Positions 47,935-56,996 of a DNA stretch of 61,743 bases are shown here, one piece after another. The stretch lies in assembly GCA_020403045.1 (NCBI GenBank), contig JADBYK010000005.1, positions 1-61,743 on the forward strand. The letters are read 5' to 3'. Origin of the DNA: Cytophagales bacterium. GTDB lineage: Bacteria > Bacteroidota > Bacteroidia > Cytophagales > Cyclobacteriaceae. Below the pieces are notes generated by a model. That model had not been told where the DNA came from, ran no database searches, and was given only the letters and a program-made list of their open reading frames with translations. How positions within the stretch are numbered: position 1 is the first letter of the stretch; the number at the start of each line of letters is the position of its first letter. A program made the position numbers and the translations under genes.

Positions 47935-48513
47935 TCATCTGTATGTCTGTATAAATTTTTCCAGGTTTCTTCTGGCTCTGAACAAAAGCGACTCTACTGA
48001 TGAAACAGTGGTATCCATGGCCTTGGCCACTTCTTCATAGCTTAACTCCGAAAGATAAAACAGCGAAAAAGCAACCTTTTGCTTTTCAGGCAGACGATTG
48101 ATTAAGGTGTTGGCCTGCTCTCTTTTTTCTTGCTCCTCCATCCCCACCTGGGGCGTATGATAATCAGGTGGCACGGGTTCCATTTCGTTGTATTCTTTCG
48201 CCCAGAAAAAACGGCTGCTTTTACTATTTTTCTTGCGGGCACGCTCCAGGGCTTTGTTTACCGCCACCCGGTAAAGCCATGTGTACGCCTTCGACTTTCC
48301 ATCAAAGTGGGCACTACCTTTCCAGATGGCAATAAATACATCTTGCACCGCTTCCTCTGCCTCTTCCCTGTTGCGCACCACATCCATGGCTACCTTAAAG
48401 ATGCGGTTGCCAAAGCGGTGATAGAGTTTCTCCAGCACAACTTCGTGTTTGCGCTCGCAGGCCAACCGCAACAACCCCTCGTCTGAAATGTCCCCCGATG
48501 GAATCACATTCAT
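47935..48513 (-). CDS. ECF-type RNA polymerase sigma factor
   Basis: This is a 192-residue sigma-70 family ECF factor. Region 2 (GNRIFKVAMDVVRNREEAEEAVQDVFIAIWKG, which includes -10 recognition) and region 4 (INRLPEKQKVAFSLFYLSELSYEEVAKAMDTTVSSVESLLFRARRNL, -35 recognition) are both complete. A longer reading from 48669 would overlap the exporter gene by 65 bases; the ATG at 48513 is favoured. The gene follows the macAB-like genes with the same orientation. It is the head of a three-gene cassette that probably controls envelope-stress genes. Confidence 0.92.
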   Translation of the reverse strand: MNVIPSGDISDEGLLRLACERKHEVVLEKLYHRFGNRIFKVAMDVVRNREEAEEAVQDVFIAIWKGSAHFDGKSKAYTWLYRVAVNKALERARKKNSKSSRFFWAKEYNEMEPVPPDYHTPQVGMEEQEKREQANTLINRLPEKQKVAFSLFYLSELSYEEVAKAMDTTVSSVESLLFRARRNLEKFIQTYR

Positions 48514-48604
48514 TTGCAAAGAATCAAAATACGCATTTTTTGGACGAGTGTTTACTATTAGTTGTTTTACAAACCACTTGCCTTGCGCCCTGCACCTTAT
48601 ATTG

Positions 48605-49822
48605 TTATTCATACCGCAACGACTCGATTGGATTAAGCCCGGCAGCTTTGGTAGCCGGATACCACCCAAAGAATATGCCCGTGCCCGCAGTGATAGAAAA
48701 CGTAATCAAAATGGAGGACAGGCTGATGATAATCGACCAACCCAAAGTGTACTCAATTAAGTACCCTGCACCAACCCCGATGCTAACGCCAAACATACCT
48801 GCACTAAGCGTGATAACCACTGCCTCAACAAGCAGTTGCCTACGCACATCTGTGGTGGTGGCACCAATGGCCAAGCGAAGCCCAATTTCGCGGGTGCGCT
48901 CCCGCACCGAAACCAGCATAATATTCATAATGCCAATCCCCCCAATCAGCATTGCTATGCCGGCCATAGTGCCCAAAAGGTAGCTTAAGGTACTGGTGAT
49001 GGTTTTGGCTGTCGATGTGATTTCTGATTGAGTGTTGATGGTGAAATCTGATGCTTCGCTATTTGCCATTCCATGCTTACTGCGCAAAACGGTTTCTATT
49101 TCTGCACGCGCCACGCTGATCGCCTCTTCGCTTTGGGCAGAGCAGAAGATCTGCTGCAGGTATTCTGATCCGGTGATTCGGCTTTGCATACAACTATAGG
49201 GAATCAGTATGATATCATCCTGATCGTGGCCAAAACCGGTCTGCCCTTTTTCGCCCAGTGTCCCTATAACCCTCAACGGCACTTTATCTGTACGGATAAT
49301 TTTACCTAATGGATCAGAATTTTTGAACAAGGCCGCTTGTACTGTTTTTCCAATCAGGCATACTTTAGCAGAAGCGGCAATATGTTGCACTGTGAAATTG
49401 ACTCCCTTCGTAAGGGTGATGTTGCGAATTGTCAGATAATCTTCAGAGACACCGAAGAGGCTCGTGTTCCAGTTCTCCTTTCCGTACTTTACCTGCGCGG
49501 GCACCGAAGTAAGGGGAGAACTTTTGGCAAGGTGCAGCGCATATTGTTGTAAGGCGCGCACATCCTTCATCTTTAAAGTAAGCCCCGTACCCGCCCCCTG
49601 GTTAAGGCCACCCTCACTCACAGCTGAGGGCGATACGATAATGATATTGGAACCAAGTTCTGAGATTTTACTTTTAATGTCGTTGCTGGTGCCGGCTCCA
49701 ATGGCCTGCATCAGTATAATAGCTGAGGTACCAATGACAATTCCAAGCATGGTAAGGAATGTGCGGAACTTGTTTTTGGCAAGTGCTGCAAAAGCCGTAC
49801 GGATCAATAAGGTTAGTTTCAT
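48605..49822 (-). CDS. MacB-like ABC transporter permease
   Basis: The 405-residue protein has the MacB/FtsX shape: one N-terminal membrane segment (about 18-40), a large periplasmic domain (45-265), and three C-terminal segments with the signature GGIGIMNIMLVSVRERTREIGLRLAIGAT. MacB-type pumps use the ATPase mechanically to expel peptides, toxins or macrolides through an outer-membrane channel. The ATPase is encoded separately three bases upstream, unlike fused MacB. The operon order is adaptor, ATPase, permease. No tolC-like gene is adjacent. Confidence 0.93.
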   Translation of the reverse strand: MKLTLLIRTAFAALAKNKFRTFLTMLGIVIGTSAIILMQAIGAGTSNDIKSKISELGSNIIIVSPSAVSEGGLNQGAGTGLTLKMKDVRALQQYALHLAKSSPLTSVPAQVKYGKENWNTSLFGVSEDYLTIRNITLTKGVNFTVQHIAASAKVCLIGKTVQAALFKNSDPLGKIIRTDKVPLRVIGTLGEKGQTGFGHDQDDIILIPYSCMQSRITGSEYLQQIFCSAQSEEAISVARAEIETVLRSKHGMANSEASDFTINTQSEITSTAKTITSTLSYLLGTMAGIAMLIGGIGIMNIMLVSVRERTREIGLRLAIGATTTDVRRQLLVEAVVITLSAGMFGVSIGVGAGYLIEYTLGWSIIISLSSILITFSITAGTGIFFGWYPATKAAGLNPIESLRYE

Positions 49823-49825
49823 AGA

Positions 49826-50566
49826 TCAAACACTGGAATGTAGTGATGGCGACTGATCGCTTACCATCAGTGATGCTGCCTGTGGCAGATGCCGGGTTTC
49901 TGAAACAATGGCCCCGTCTTTAAAAACAACCGTGCGCTGTGCAAAAGCGGCAATGTCAGGTTCATGGGTAACCATGATTATAGTGGTGCCGTCAGCATGG
50001 AGGGCTTGAAACAAGGCGAGCACCTCGTAGCTGTTGTGTGTATCTAAGTTGCCCGTAGGTTCATCGGCAAACAGAACGGTAGGCTTGTTAACCAAGGCAC
50101 GCGCAATAGCTACCCGCTGCTGCTGCCCCCCGGACAACTCATTAGATTTATTGTTCAGCTTTTCGGTGAGCCCTACTTTTTCAACAGCCTCCAGCACCAG
50201 AGCTTTGCGCTGCCGTGAGTGGTACGAACGGTGGTATAATAGAGGAAGTTCTACATTATCGAACACTGTGGTGCGTGGCAGCAGGTTAAACGATTGAAAT
50301 ATAAACCCAAACTTGTCCCTGCGCAATTGGGCCAGTTGATTATTGGAGAAATGTACAAGGTCTATTCCCTCAAAAAAGTACGCCCCTGATGTGGGCCTGT
50401 CCAGGCAGCCCAGAATGTTCACAAAGGTGGACTTGCCGCTGCCACTGGCACCCATAATGGCGGTGAAATCACCGGCATGAGTAAAGAAATTAACATGCTT
50501 TAGTGCCTCGAACCGAACAGTTCCATTCTCAAACACTTTGCCCATATCTTTTACAGAAATCAACAT
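49826..50566 (-). CDS. MacB/LolD-type ABC transporter ATPase
   Basis: The 246-residue ATPase has a Walker A (GASGSGKST), the Q-loop [10 protein letters not shown], the signature [15 protein letters not shown], Walker [13 protein letters not shown], and the switch His in VTHEP. It belongs to the subfamily that powers MacB/FtsX permeases. It sits between the adaptor and permease genes with two and three bases separation, so it is cotranscribed. Confidence 0.96.
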   Translation of the reverse strand: MLISVKDMGKVFENGTVRFEALKHVNFFTHAGDFTAIMGASGSGKSTFVNILGCLDRPTSGAYFFEGIDLVHFSNNQLAQLRRDKFGFIFQSFNLLPRTTVFDNVELPLLYHRSYHSRQRKALVLEAVEKVGLTEKLNNKSNELSGGQQQRVAIARALVNKPTVLFADEPTGNLDTHNSYEVLALFQALHADGTTIIMVTHEPDIAAFAQRTVVFKDGAIVSETRHLPQAASLMVSDQSPSLHSSV

Positions 50567-50568
50567 AC

Positions 50569-51708
50569 CTATGGGCGGCTACCCGGATCGGGCAAAAGGC
50601 TTCGTTTATTTTTCTTCCGTATTTCCTCCACCGTTCGCTCGCCAATGACTACTGTATCGCCCGCTTTCACTTCCCCTTTAATAGCGGCAAAAGTCCCATT
50701 ATCGAAGTACTTTTCTATGGGCATTCTGGCCGGACGGCCGTGTTTCATTATCCAAATAGCTTCGCCTTCACTATCCTCTTCCTTTTTGTATCCCAATGCC
50801 GCAAGGGGCACCGACAACGCCTGCTCCTGCTGCTGCACCACCACAGAAATATCGCTGTTCATGCCGGGCAATAACTTCATTTGTTCGTTGGGTGCATCAA
50901 TAATGATGGTATAGCTTACCACATTTAGTTTAGAAGTGGGGTTTAGTCTGATTTCTTTTACAGTGCCTAGAAATTTTTCGTGCGGATATGCATCTACAGA
51001 AAAAGAAACAAGCTGGCCTACTTTCACATAACTGATATCGGCTTCATCTATGCTGGCATGAAGCTCCATGTCCCGTAGCGTTTGAATGATGGTAAATAAC
51101 ACAGGGGCGGCAAAATTTGCTGCCACGGTTTGCCCAACTGACACATTGCGGGCCAACACCAACCCGCTTATGGGTGAAGTAATGATGGCATAGCCTAAAC
51201 TTTTTTCTGCTTTCATAAATTGAACATGTGCTAAGTCCATGGCAGCCTTGGCCGACAGATAGTTGAATTTGGCTACTTCGAAGTCGCTTTCGCTGATGGT
51301 GCGGCCATTAAACAAGGTGCGGTTGCGCAGGTAATTTAGCTCCATTTGGTCGAACTGCGCTTTGGCTTTGTCGTAGTTGGCTTTCATCTCCGCCACTTGC
51401 AAGGAGAGCAGCACCGTATCGAGCAAGGCTATTACCTGGCCTTTTTTCACCTCGTCATTAAAATCCGCGTAAAGTTTAGAGATGATGCCGGATACCTGCG
51501 TGCCTACATCTACGGTTTCCACCGCCTCTAAAGTGCCGGTGCTAATGATCTCCTGCTTCAGGTTACGCACCAATACAACCTCTGTAACATATAGGTCTTT
51601 TCCATCATTCTTCGCACGCGTGAATAATGGCAGGGCGAGGAAAAATGTAGCCGCTAATACAAAAATTATCGCCACAATAAGGCCAGCCCTTCTTTTAAGC
51701 AAACTCAT
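50569..51708 (-). CDS. MacA-like periplasmic adaptor subunit (membrane fusion protein)
   Basis: This 379-residue adaptor links the inner-membrane pump to an outer-membrane channel. It has an N-terminal anchor (AGLIVAIIFVLAATFFLALP), a biotinyl-lipoyl half motif (VGTQVSGIISKLYADFNDEVKKGQVIA), a long alpha-hairpin (about 95-160), a second lipoyl half (SGLVLARNVSVGQTVAAN) and a beta-barrel. It is the first gene of the exporter operon. Substrate unknown. Confidence 0.93.
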   Translation of the reverse strand: MSLLKRRAGLIVAIIFVLAATFFLALPLFTRAKNDGKDLYVTEVVLVRNLKQEIISTGTLEAVETVDVGTQVSGIISKLYADFNDEVKKGQVIALLDTVLLSLQVAEMKANYDKAKAQFDQMELNYLRNRTLFNGRTISESDFEVAKFNYLSAKAAMDLAHVQFMKAEKSLGYAIITSPISGLVLARNVSVGQTVAANFAAPVLFTIIQTLRDMELHASIDEADISYVKVGQLVSFSVDAYPHEKFLGTVKEIRLNPTSKLNVVSYTIIIDAPNEQMKLLPGMNSDISVVVQQQEQALSVPLAALGYKKEEDSEGEAIWIMKHGRPARMPIEKYFDNGTFAAIKGEVKAGDTVVIGERTVEEIRKKNKRSLLPDPGSRP

Positions 51709-51884
51709 AACACCTATTAGTAGATTATGACCACTAAAAACTTGCGGGGCTACGGAAAATAGAGTACTCTTTATTTAGCAGTCTTTATCTGGGGATAAGA
51801 GCCAGGAAAGGCATTTTTGAAAAAATCTTTCAGAGGCCGCAAGTATTCTTGCGTGGGTACCGACTAATGCACAAAACTTAGTTC

Positions 51885-52520
51885 GTGAAATCAAAATTGA
51901 TTGTATTCCTTCTGCTTGCCAGTCCCCTTGTAGGCATGGCACATCAGCCTGCCTTTCAAATGGTCTCCCTAAAAAAAACAGGCACCGCGTGGCAGCTTGT
52001 TTACAGCGAAACCATGGCCCAATTGGAAGCAGCCCGTTTTGAACCTAACGATTTTATACCCTACCTCAGCATATTGGCAGATGGCAAACCACTAGCCTTG
52101 TCGGTCAACAGTCAAGGGTTTTATCAGGACGGTATACAATTACACCTTGCCTCGCTCAACAATGTTAAATCTATCACCATCAGGTTCGACCCGCGGGCAG
52201 GCAATGGGCAATCAACACGGATTTTTCGATTGGAAGGGACAAACAGACAAATGGCCGGAGCGAACAGAGATGATGTGTATGCTTCGTTTCTAAAGAAAAA
52301 CGATCAAACCATACGGCTCGTGTTTCTCCAAGGCCATTGGCAAATCGAAAATGAGAAAACCGATGCCGCCAGTAGCCATTGGCTTACAGTCCTTTATGCC
52401 TTCGTTTCAATAGTCTCTCTGGCCGTTTTTCTGAAAGTGGCCTGGAAGCACAGAGTTTTACCGCACAAAGCCATAGGGAATAATCCACCAGGTATTTTAT
52501 CGTCATCAATTAATTACTAA
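51885..52520 (+). CDS. Exported protein with C-terminal membrane anchor, unknown function
   Basis: The 211-residue product has a signal peptide (LIVFLLLASPLVGMAHQ), a beta-rich external domain (20-165) and one C-terminal segment (WLTVLYAFVSIVSLAVFLKVAW) with a short inner tail. The start is GTG at 51885. It lies 26 bases before the YHYH lipoprotein gene, so the two are probably cotranscribed. No family is recognised. It diverges from the exporter operon. Confidence 0.7.
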   Translation: MKSKLIVFLLLASPLVGMAHQPAFQMVSLKKTGTAWQLVYSETMAQLEAARFEPNDFIPYLSILADGKPLALSVNSQGFYQDGIQLHLASLNNVKSITIRFDPRAGNGQSTRIFRLEGTNRQMAGANRDDVYASFLKKNDQTIRLVFLQGHWQIENEKTDAASSHWLTVLYAFVSIVSLAVFLKVAWKHRVLPHKAIGNNPPGILSSSINY

Positions 52521-52546
52521 ACTATTACGTATCAAAAATTTTTACC

Positions 52547-53449
52547 ATGAAACTTTCCATTTGCATTTTTACCGGTATTGCTTCGCTTTTGCTCGCTGCA
52601 TGCAGCTCAGACGAAACCAAAACAAATAAGATAACCATCAACGGCCTGGCGAACGAAGTGAAGATCACCGAAAAAGATGGTTTCAGGATCATCGAATCGA
52701 ACGGAATACCCGACCACGAAGTGGGTGTATTCCCCAATGCATATAACCCAATCACAATCATAGAGGTTGACCACACGTATAAGATGCTGTTAAACCCCGT
52801 GGCGCTCGCCACACCTGTCACAACCCTCTTTTATGAATTTGGGGTGGCCATTAACGGGGTGCCAATGGATCCCAACGGGCCATACTATATTCATGGTGAT
52901 GAACGTAGGGCTATCCGGTTTCCGTTTGAAGGTTTAGCCAGCGGCTGGCAATACGAGGGGCTTTCTAAAAATGTGAAGTTGGGGATGGACCAAAACAATG
53001 CACACGTGCAGCCCCCTGGCGTGTATCACTACCACGGGGTGCTAACGCTGCTGGTTAAAAAACGTACAGAGGAAACCAAAGCTGGAGAAATGGTATTGCT
53101 GGGCTATGCAGCCGATGGCTTTCCGATCTACAGCAACTTCGGCCATACCGATGCCAACAATGTTTCTTCTGAACTGGTGGAACTGAAAAGCAGTTACAAA
53201 CTAAAGAGTGGTGTTCGCCCTACCAACGCAAGCGATAAACCCACAGGCCCATCAGGGGATTATGACGGCACCTTTGTGCAGGATTATGTGTATGAAAAGG
53301 GAGTTGGCGATTTGGACGAGTGTAACGGTAGGTTTGGCAAAACCAAAGAGTACCCTAATGGCACCTACTATTATGTAATTACCAGTGGCTGGCCCTATAT
53401 ACCTCGGTTTTTCAGGGGCACACCAAACGAAAGTTTTAAAATAGGCTGA
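52547..53449 (+). CDS. YHYH-domain lipoprotein
   Basis: The 300-residue protein has a lipoprotein signal (MKLSICIFTGIASLLLAAC) and the YHYH domain, with GVYHYHGVLT near residue 157 and LGYAADGFPIYSNFGHTD near 185. The domain is common in marine and soil bacteria and often lies next to copper or oxidase genes; function is not established, though the His pair suggests metal binding. The downstream RAYT element begins 53 bases after the stop. Confidence 0.9.
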   Translation: MKLSICIFTGIASLLLAACSSDETKTNKITINGLANEVKITEKDGFRIIESNGIPDHEVGVFPNAYNPITIIEVDHTYKMLLNPVALATPVTTLFYEFGVAINGVPMDPNGPYYIHGDERRAIRFPFEGLASGWQYEGLSKNVKLGMDQNNAHVQPPGVYHYHGVLTLLVKKRTEETKAGEMVLLGYAADGFPIYSNFGHTDANNVSSELVELKSSYKLKSGVRPTNASDKPTGPSGDYDGTFVQDYVYEKGVGDLDECNGRFGKTKEYPNGTYYYVITSGWPYIPRFFRGTPNESFKIG

Positions 53450-53502
53450 TAAAGTGTGAATGTTAGCTCACACGAACGGTTTTGTGCTTGTAGCCCTTCT
53501 TA

Positions 53503-54234
53503 ATTCTTCGCAGAGTCTCCGTTTTCGACTCTGCGCAAAAACAAGCTGTGATGCAAAGCAAAAAAGATAAACGATGAGCGTAAGAAGAGAGATACCAGCG
53601 TACGATGGGCTGTATTTGATCACACTCACCTGCTGCCATTGGCTAAAGTTGTTTGAAATCACCAACGGATATAATATCGTGTACAACTGGTTTGACCACC
53701 TGAACAGTAAAGGTCACTTTATCAATGGGTACGTGATCATGCCCAACCACGTGCATGCACTCATTGCTTTTCGCAACACCCAAGGCCAATCCATCAATTC
53801 TATAATCGGTACAGGAAAACGTTTTATGGCTTATGAACTAGTGAACCGTTTGGAAGAACAGGGCAATCAAGAATTGCTCAACCAATTGGCCTCGCTCGTA
53901 AATACCACCGATAGGCGCAGGGGCAAACTACATGAAGTATTTGAGCCGTCATTTGATTGGAAAGAATGTATGGACGATTAATTCACGGAACAAAAGCTAA
54001 ATTACATCCACAATAATCCATGTCGAGGAGAATGGAACTTGGCTAAGTACCCAGAGGACTATATGCATAGCTCGGCCAGGTACTACGCCACGGGCGAGCA
54101 GGGAATTTATGAGGTAATGAGCTATGCTTTGCTGGCGGATATTGATTTGACAAAAGCAGTATGAATAATTTAGGGCGGGAAAGTTTTGAGTGGAGAGTGC
54201 GCGGAGTCCCGAAAACGGAGACTCTGCTAGGAAT
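53503..54234 (+). mobile_element. RAYT element, copy 1 (transposase interrupted)
   Basis: A 732-base unit starts with ATTCTTCGCAGAGTCTCCG and ends with its inverted partner (CGGAGACTCTGCTAGGAAT), each the outer half of a hairpin of the REP type. It contains a REP-associated tyrosine transposase frame in plus orientation. Copy 2 at 60242-60974 is nearly identical. The right end stops four bases before the ATG of the marR gene. No target duplication is seen, as expected of HUH/RAYT movement. Confidence 0.85.
53574..54164 (+). pseudogene. RAYT (Y1-type HUH) transposase with a premature stop
   Basis: The frame corresponds codon for codon to the intact 196-residue gene at 60315-60905 but carries TAA at 53979-53981, where the other copy has AAA (Lys136). 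The truncated product of 135 residues keeps the HUH pair (H59, H61; NHVHALI) but loses the catalytic Tyr (Y144 in LNYIHDNP). Beyond the stop the reading frame remains open to 54164, so the mutation is recent. Confidence 0.9.
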
Positions 54235-54237
54235 AAA

Positions 54238-54855
54238 ATGATGGGTAAATCTCCTTTCGATTTAGAAAATCAAAATGAAAACATCGATAGCCGTATTGTT
54301 GCGGCCATGGAGCGAGTTTCACAAGCATTTAGGGTTTTGCTGTGGAACCAAAGCAAGGAGACATCGTTGAGTCCTATCCAAATACAGATACTCATTTTTC
54401 TGATGTTTCACAGCGAAGAGAAGCGAAAGGTGAGCTATTTAGCAGAAGAGTTTAATATGACCAAGGCTACCATTAGCGATTCGATAAAGGTTCTTGCGCA
54501 AAAAAGGATGATCAGCAAGAAATCCGAGATGCACGACACCAGAAGCTATGTAATCTACCTGACGAGTAAGGGACTGGAAGTAGCAAAAAAGATAGCCACT
54601 TTTGCTGGCCGCATGCAGACACCGATCAACCGGTTAGATTTGGCGGATAAAGAAAACTTACTGATAAGCCTGATGGATATCATTCATTACCTCAACAAAA
54701 CTGGTGTGATCACCATTCAGCGCATGTGCAAAACCTGTGTCTATTTTTCACCGGGTAGCGATACCACTCACCACTTTTGTCGCTTGCTTAACCAAAAGCT
54801 TTTCGACAAAGATTTACGAATTGACTGCCCCGAGCATGTTCTCGGTACAAACTGA
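54238..54855 (+). CDS. MarR-family regulator with C-terminal cysteine cluster
   Basis: The 205-residue protein has a MarR winged helix (about 25-150; SPIQIQILIFLMFH, VSYLAEEFNMTKATISDSIKVLAQKRMI). It then has a tail with four Cys, C-x2-C-x13-C-x15-C (CKTC, FC, DCPEH), likely to bind zinc or an iron-sulfur cluster and make it a redox or metal sensor. The start ATG at 54238 lies four bases beyond the RAYT right end; a GTG at 54190 inside the element also reads in frame. Nearest likely targets are not evident. Confidence 0.85.
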   Translation: MMGKSPFDLENQNENIDSRIVAAMERVSQAFRVLLWNQSKETSLSPIQIQILIFLMFHSEEKRKVSYLAEEFNMTKATISDSIKVLAQKRMISKKSEMHDTRSYVIYLTSKGLEVAKKIATFAGRMQTPINRLDLADKENLLISLMDIIHYLNKTGVITIQRMCKTCVYFSPGSDTTHHFCRLLNQKLFDKDLRIDCPEHVLGTN

Positions 54856-55469
54856 CATATCGGCAATTCAATCTTACTTGACTCGCATTCCCAATTACAG
54901 AAAGCAGAGCGATAGTTGACGATCGGTACATACCCAAATAGGAAAGGTAGAATAGAAGCGTGTAAGGTTGTTTAACAACAAGTCGCGATTTTGTTGTACG
55001 ACAGGAAAAATCAATACGCAGGCCGGATAAATAGCAAATGCATATTGTTGGGTAGTCGATTCTCCACTGTTCGATATAGTCCACCGGGCTGTGTAGCTGT
55101 TGAAAGAAAATCGATGCAATACTCTTCAAGCACATTTTTTGATAACCCCCACGGCTGTAAAAGCTTATATCCATAAGTGTTGGAAGAATACGGCCTGACA
55201 ACGCTGCAATTTCAAGCCGTACAGTTGGACTCACAGTCCGCTGAAATTGTTGCATTCTAACATCACGTAAACTGTAGTAAACAACCCTGGAAAGAAACAA
55301 CCGACTTGAAATCGTGCCGGACTTTCAGCGGTAAAATAGTGGATACTGCTAACCACGACTGACAAACGAAAAATACCATTTCACACGATTTTCACCCAAG
55401 GTCATCAATCAAATTTATACATATTGGAGCTATTTCAGACGTTTGAACCGATCATTTAAACATTTTAAT
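54856..55469. other. 614-base stretch without a credible gene
   Basis: A long minus-strand frame (54788-55300) overlaps the marR 3' end and has no family likeness, so it is not accepted. No strong hairpin or RNA is recognised. It may hold the promoter region of the S41 peptidase operon. Confidence 0.4.
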
Positions 55470-56954
55470 ATGAAGATAAAATCATTTGCCTCCGCCCTGA
55501 TCGGTTTGATACTGTGTTCTGCCTGTGGGATAAAAAAGTACACATCAACGATGACCTCCTTAACAACGACAGAGGTGAAAAATGTCGTCTACTCAGAAAA
55601 GGAGATTGAGCAGGATATCGACTATTTCATCAAATCAGTTGAGGAGGTATCACCATTCCCTTACATGAAGACTGATTCCGGCTCAATCCAGTCGCTTGCC
55701 TTGGCAAAAAAGAAGAAAGGCGATCGAACAGGAAAGGAACTTTACCTTGATTTTATGGAACTCGCTGCGGCCTACAACGTAGGCCACATCTACACTTTTC
55801 CTCCTGAACAGATGCTTGATGAGGCCATTCGAAATGGCGATCGCTTCTTTCCGGTTTTCCTGAAATTGAATCATGGAAAATGGGAGATACTCGGTATCAT
55901 GAGTAATGCCCTGCCGGATGATTTTGTTGGAAACGAGGTAAAAAAAATAAATGGTATCCCCGTGGACGATATCATCAAAAAATTTTTACCACTATTTGAT
56001 GACGAAAGAGAACAAACCATTGGAGCTTCTATGCCGTTTTTGGTGTGGGCAGCAGACATAAAGGGGCCATTCTCCGTTGAGATAGTAAATAAAAATACCG
56101 GTGTCGCATCAGTCGTGGCAGTAGAAGGATCCAATGATTTAGCAAAATACAGAAACAAAAGACAAGATGATGGCCAGCAGAAACTGGACGATTTCATCAC
56201 ATTTGAAATTCGGGACAATGATACCGGATACATCAATGCTAAATCTTTCTACTTCGCGCAAAGCAAAACGGTATCAAAAGCTTTTACCAAAAAACTCGAC
56301 TCATATTTTAACGAGTTGCAAGAAAAAGGTATATCCAACCTGATTATTGACCTCCGGGAAAACGGTGGAGGTTCCGGATTCCCGGCTGAGTCAATTCTCC
56401 AGAGGATCGCTAATAAACCCTATCAACAATCGGGAGGATCTACCATGCGGGTAAGCGCCCAGTTTAGAGATTTTATTGCTGACTTGCCTCGGATTCTTAG
56501 AATGTTTGTGAAAAGAGGACAAATGAAAGACTATGACAAACATCCAGTTGGTACAAATATCGAAAGTGAAACTAAACCCACTATGCCTAAGAAAGCAAAA
56601 AACAAATTCAGTGGTCAGGTATATGTGTTGATTGGTCCGGGCACACACTCAGCCGCTATGATGATGGCCAATGCGGTAGAGGATTTTGATTTGGGAATCT
56701 TAGTCGGTGAACCCACAGTCAGTATTCCCCGCGAATTAAGCAACGGATTACCCATGAAAACACCCAATGCGAGGATATCATTCATTGTGCCGGCAACCTT
56801 GTTTACGCGTGCTAATGGCGATGCCACCAACTACCAACCTGTAAAACCTGATGTTGTAGTTGAAACCACTGCGGAAGACATAAAAAATGGTCAGGATCCT
56901 GTGATGCAGTATGTTGTCGGAAAAATCACCAACGAAAAACGGAAACGTAAATAA
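55470..56954 (+). CDS. S41-family peptidase lipoprotein
   Basis: This 494-residue protein has a lipoprotein signal (FASALIGLILCSAC) and a tail-specific-protease-type S41 domain. A PDZ-like stretch (about 120-180) is followed by GISNLIIDLRENGGGSG near 300 and by VLIGPGTHSAAMMMANAVED near 400, where Ser would be the nucleophile and the following residues form the Lys/Glu region. The ATG at 55470 gives the signal; upstream TTG is less likely. It may degrade or process envelope proteins. It is followed by the two-component pair 42 bases away. Confidence 0.88.
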   Translation: MKIKSFASALIGLILCSACGIKKYTSTMTSLTTTEVKNVVYSEKEIEQDIDYFIKSVEEVSPFPYMKTDSGSIQSLALAKKKKGDRTGKELYLDFMELAAAYNVGHIYTFPPEQMLDEAIRNGDRFFPVFLKLNHGKWEILGIMSNALPDDFVGNEVKKINGIPVDDIIKKFLPLFDDEREQTIGASMPFLVWAADIKGPFSVEIVNKNTGVASVVAVEGSNDLAKYRNKRQDDGQQKLDDFITFEIRDNDTGYINAKSFYFAQSKTVSKAFTKKLDSYFNELQEKGISNLIIDLRENGGGSGFPAESILQRIANKPYQQSGGSTMRVSAQFRDFIADLPRILRMFVKRGQMKDYDKHPVGTNIESETKPTMPKKAKNKFSGQVYVLIGPGTHSAAMMMANAVEDFDLGILVGEPTVSIPRELSNGLPMKTPNARISFIVPATLFTRANGDATNYQPVKPDVVVETTAEDIKNGQDPVMQYVVGKITNEKRKRK

Positions 56955-56996
56955 AAATGTATTTCTTTTATGGCATTAAATATTTAGCCGGTTTGA

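Noticed and set aside
47935-48669. Longer sigma-factor reading starting at 48669
   Set aside because: It would overlap the permease gene end by 65 bases and add unconserved residues; ATG at 48513 fits the ECF family.
54788-55300. Minus-strand frame of 170 codons after marR
   Set aside because: It overlaps the 3' end of marR, has no family likeness or signal, and uncommon residue use. Chance or an old remnant is more likely.
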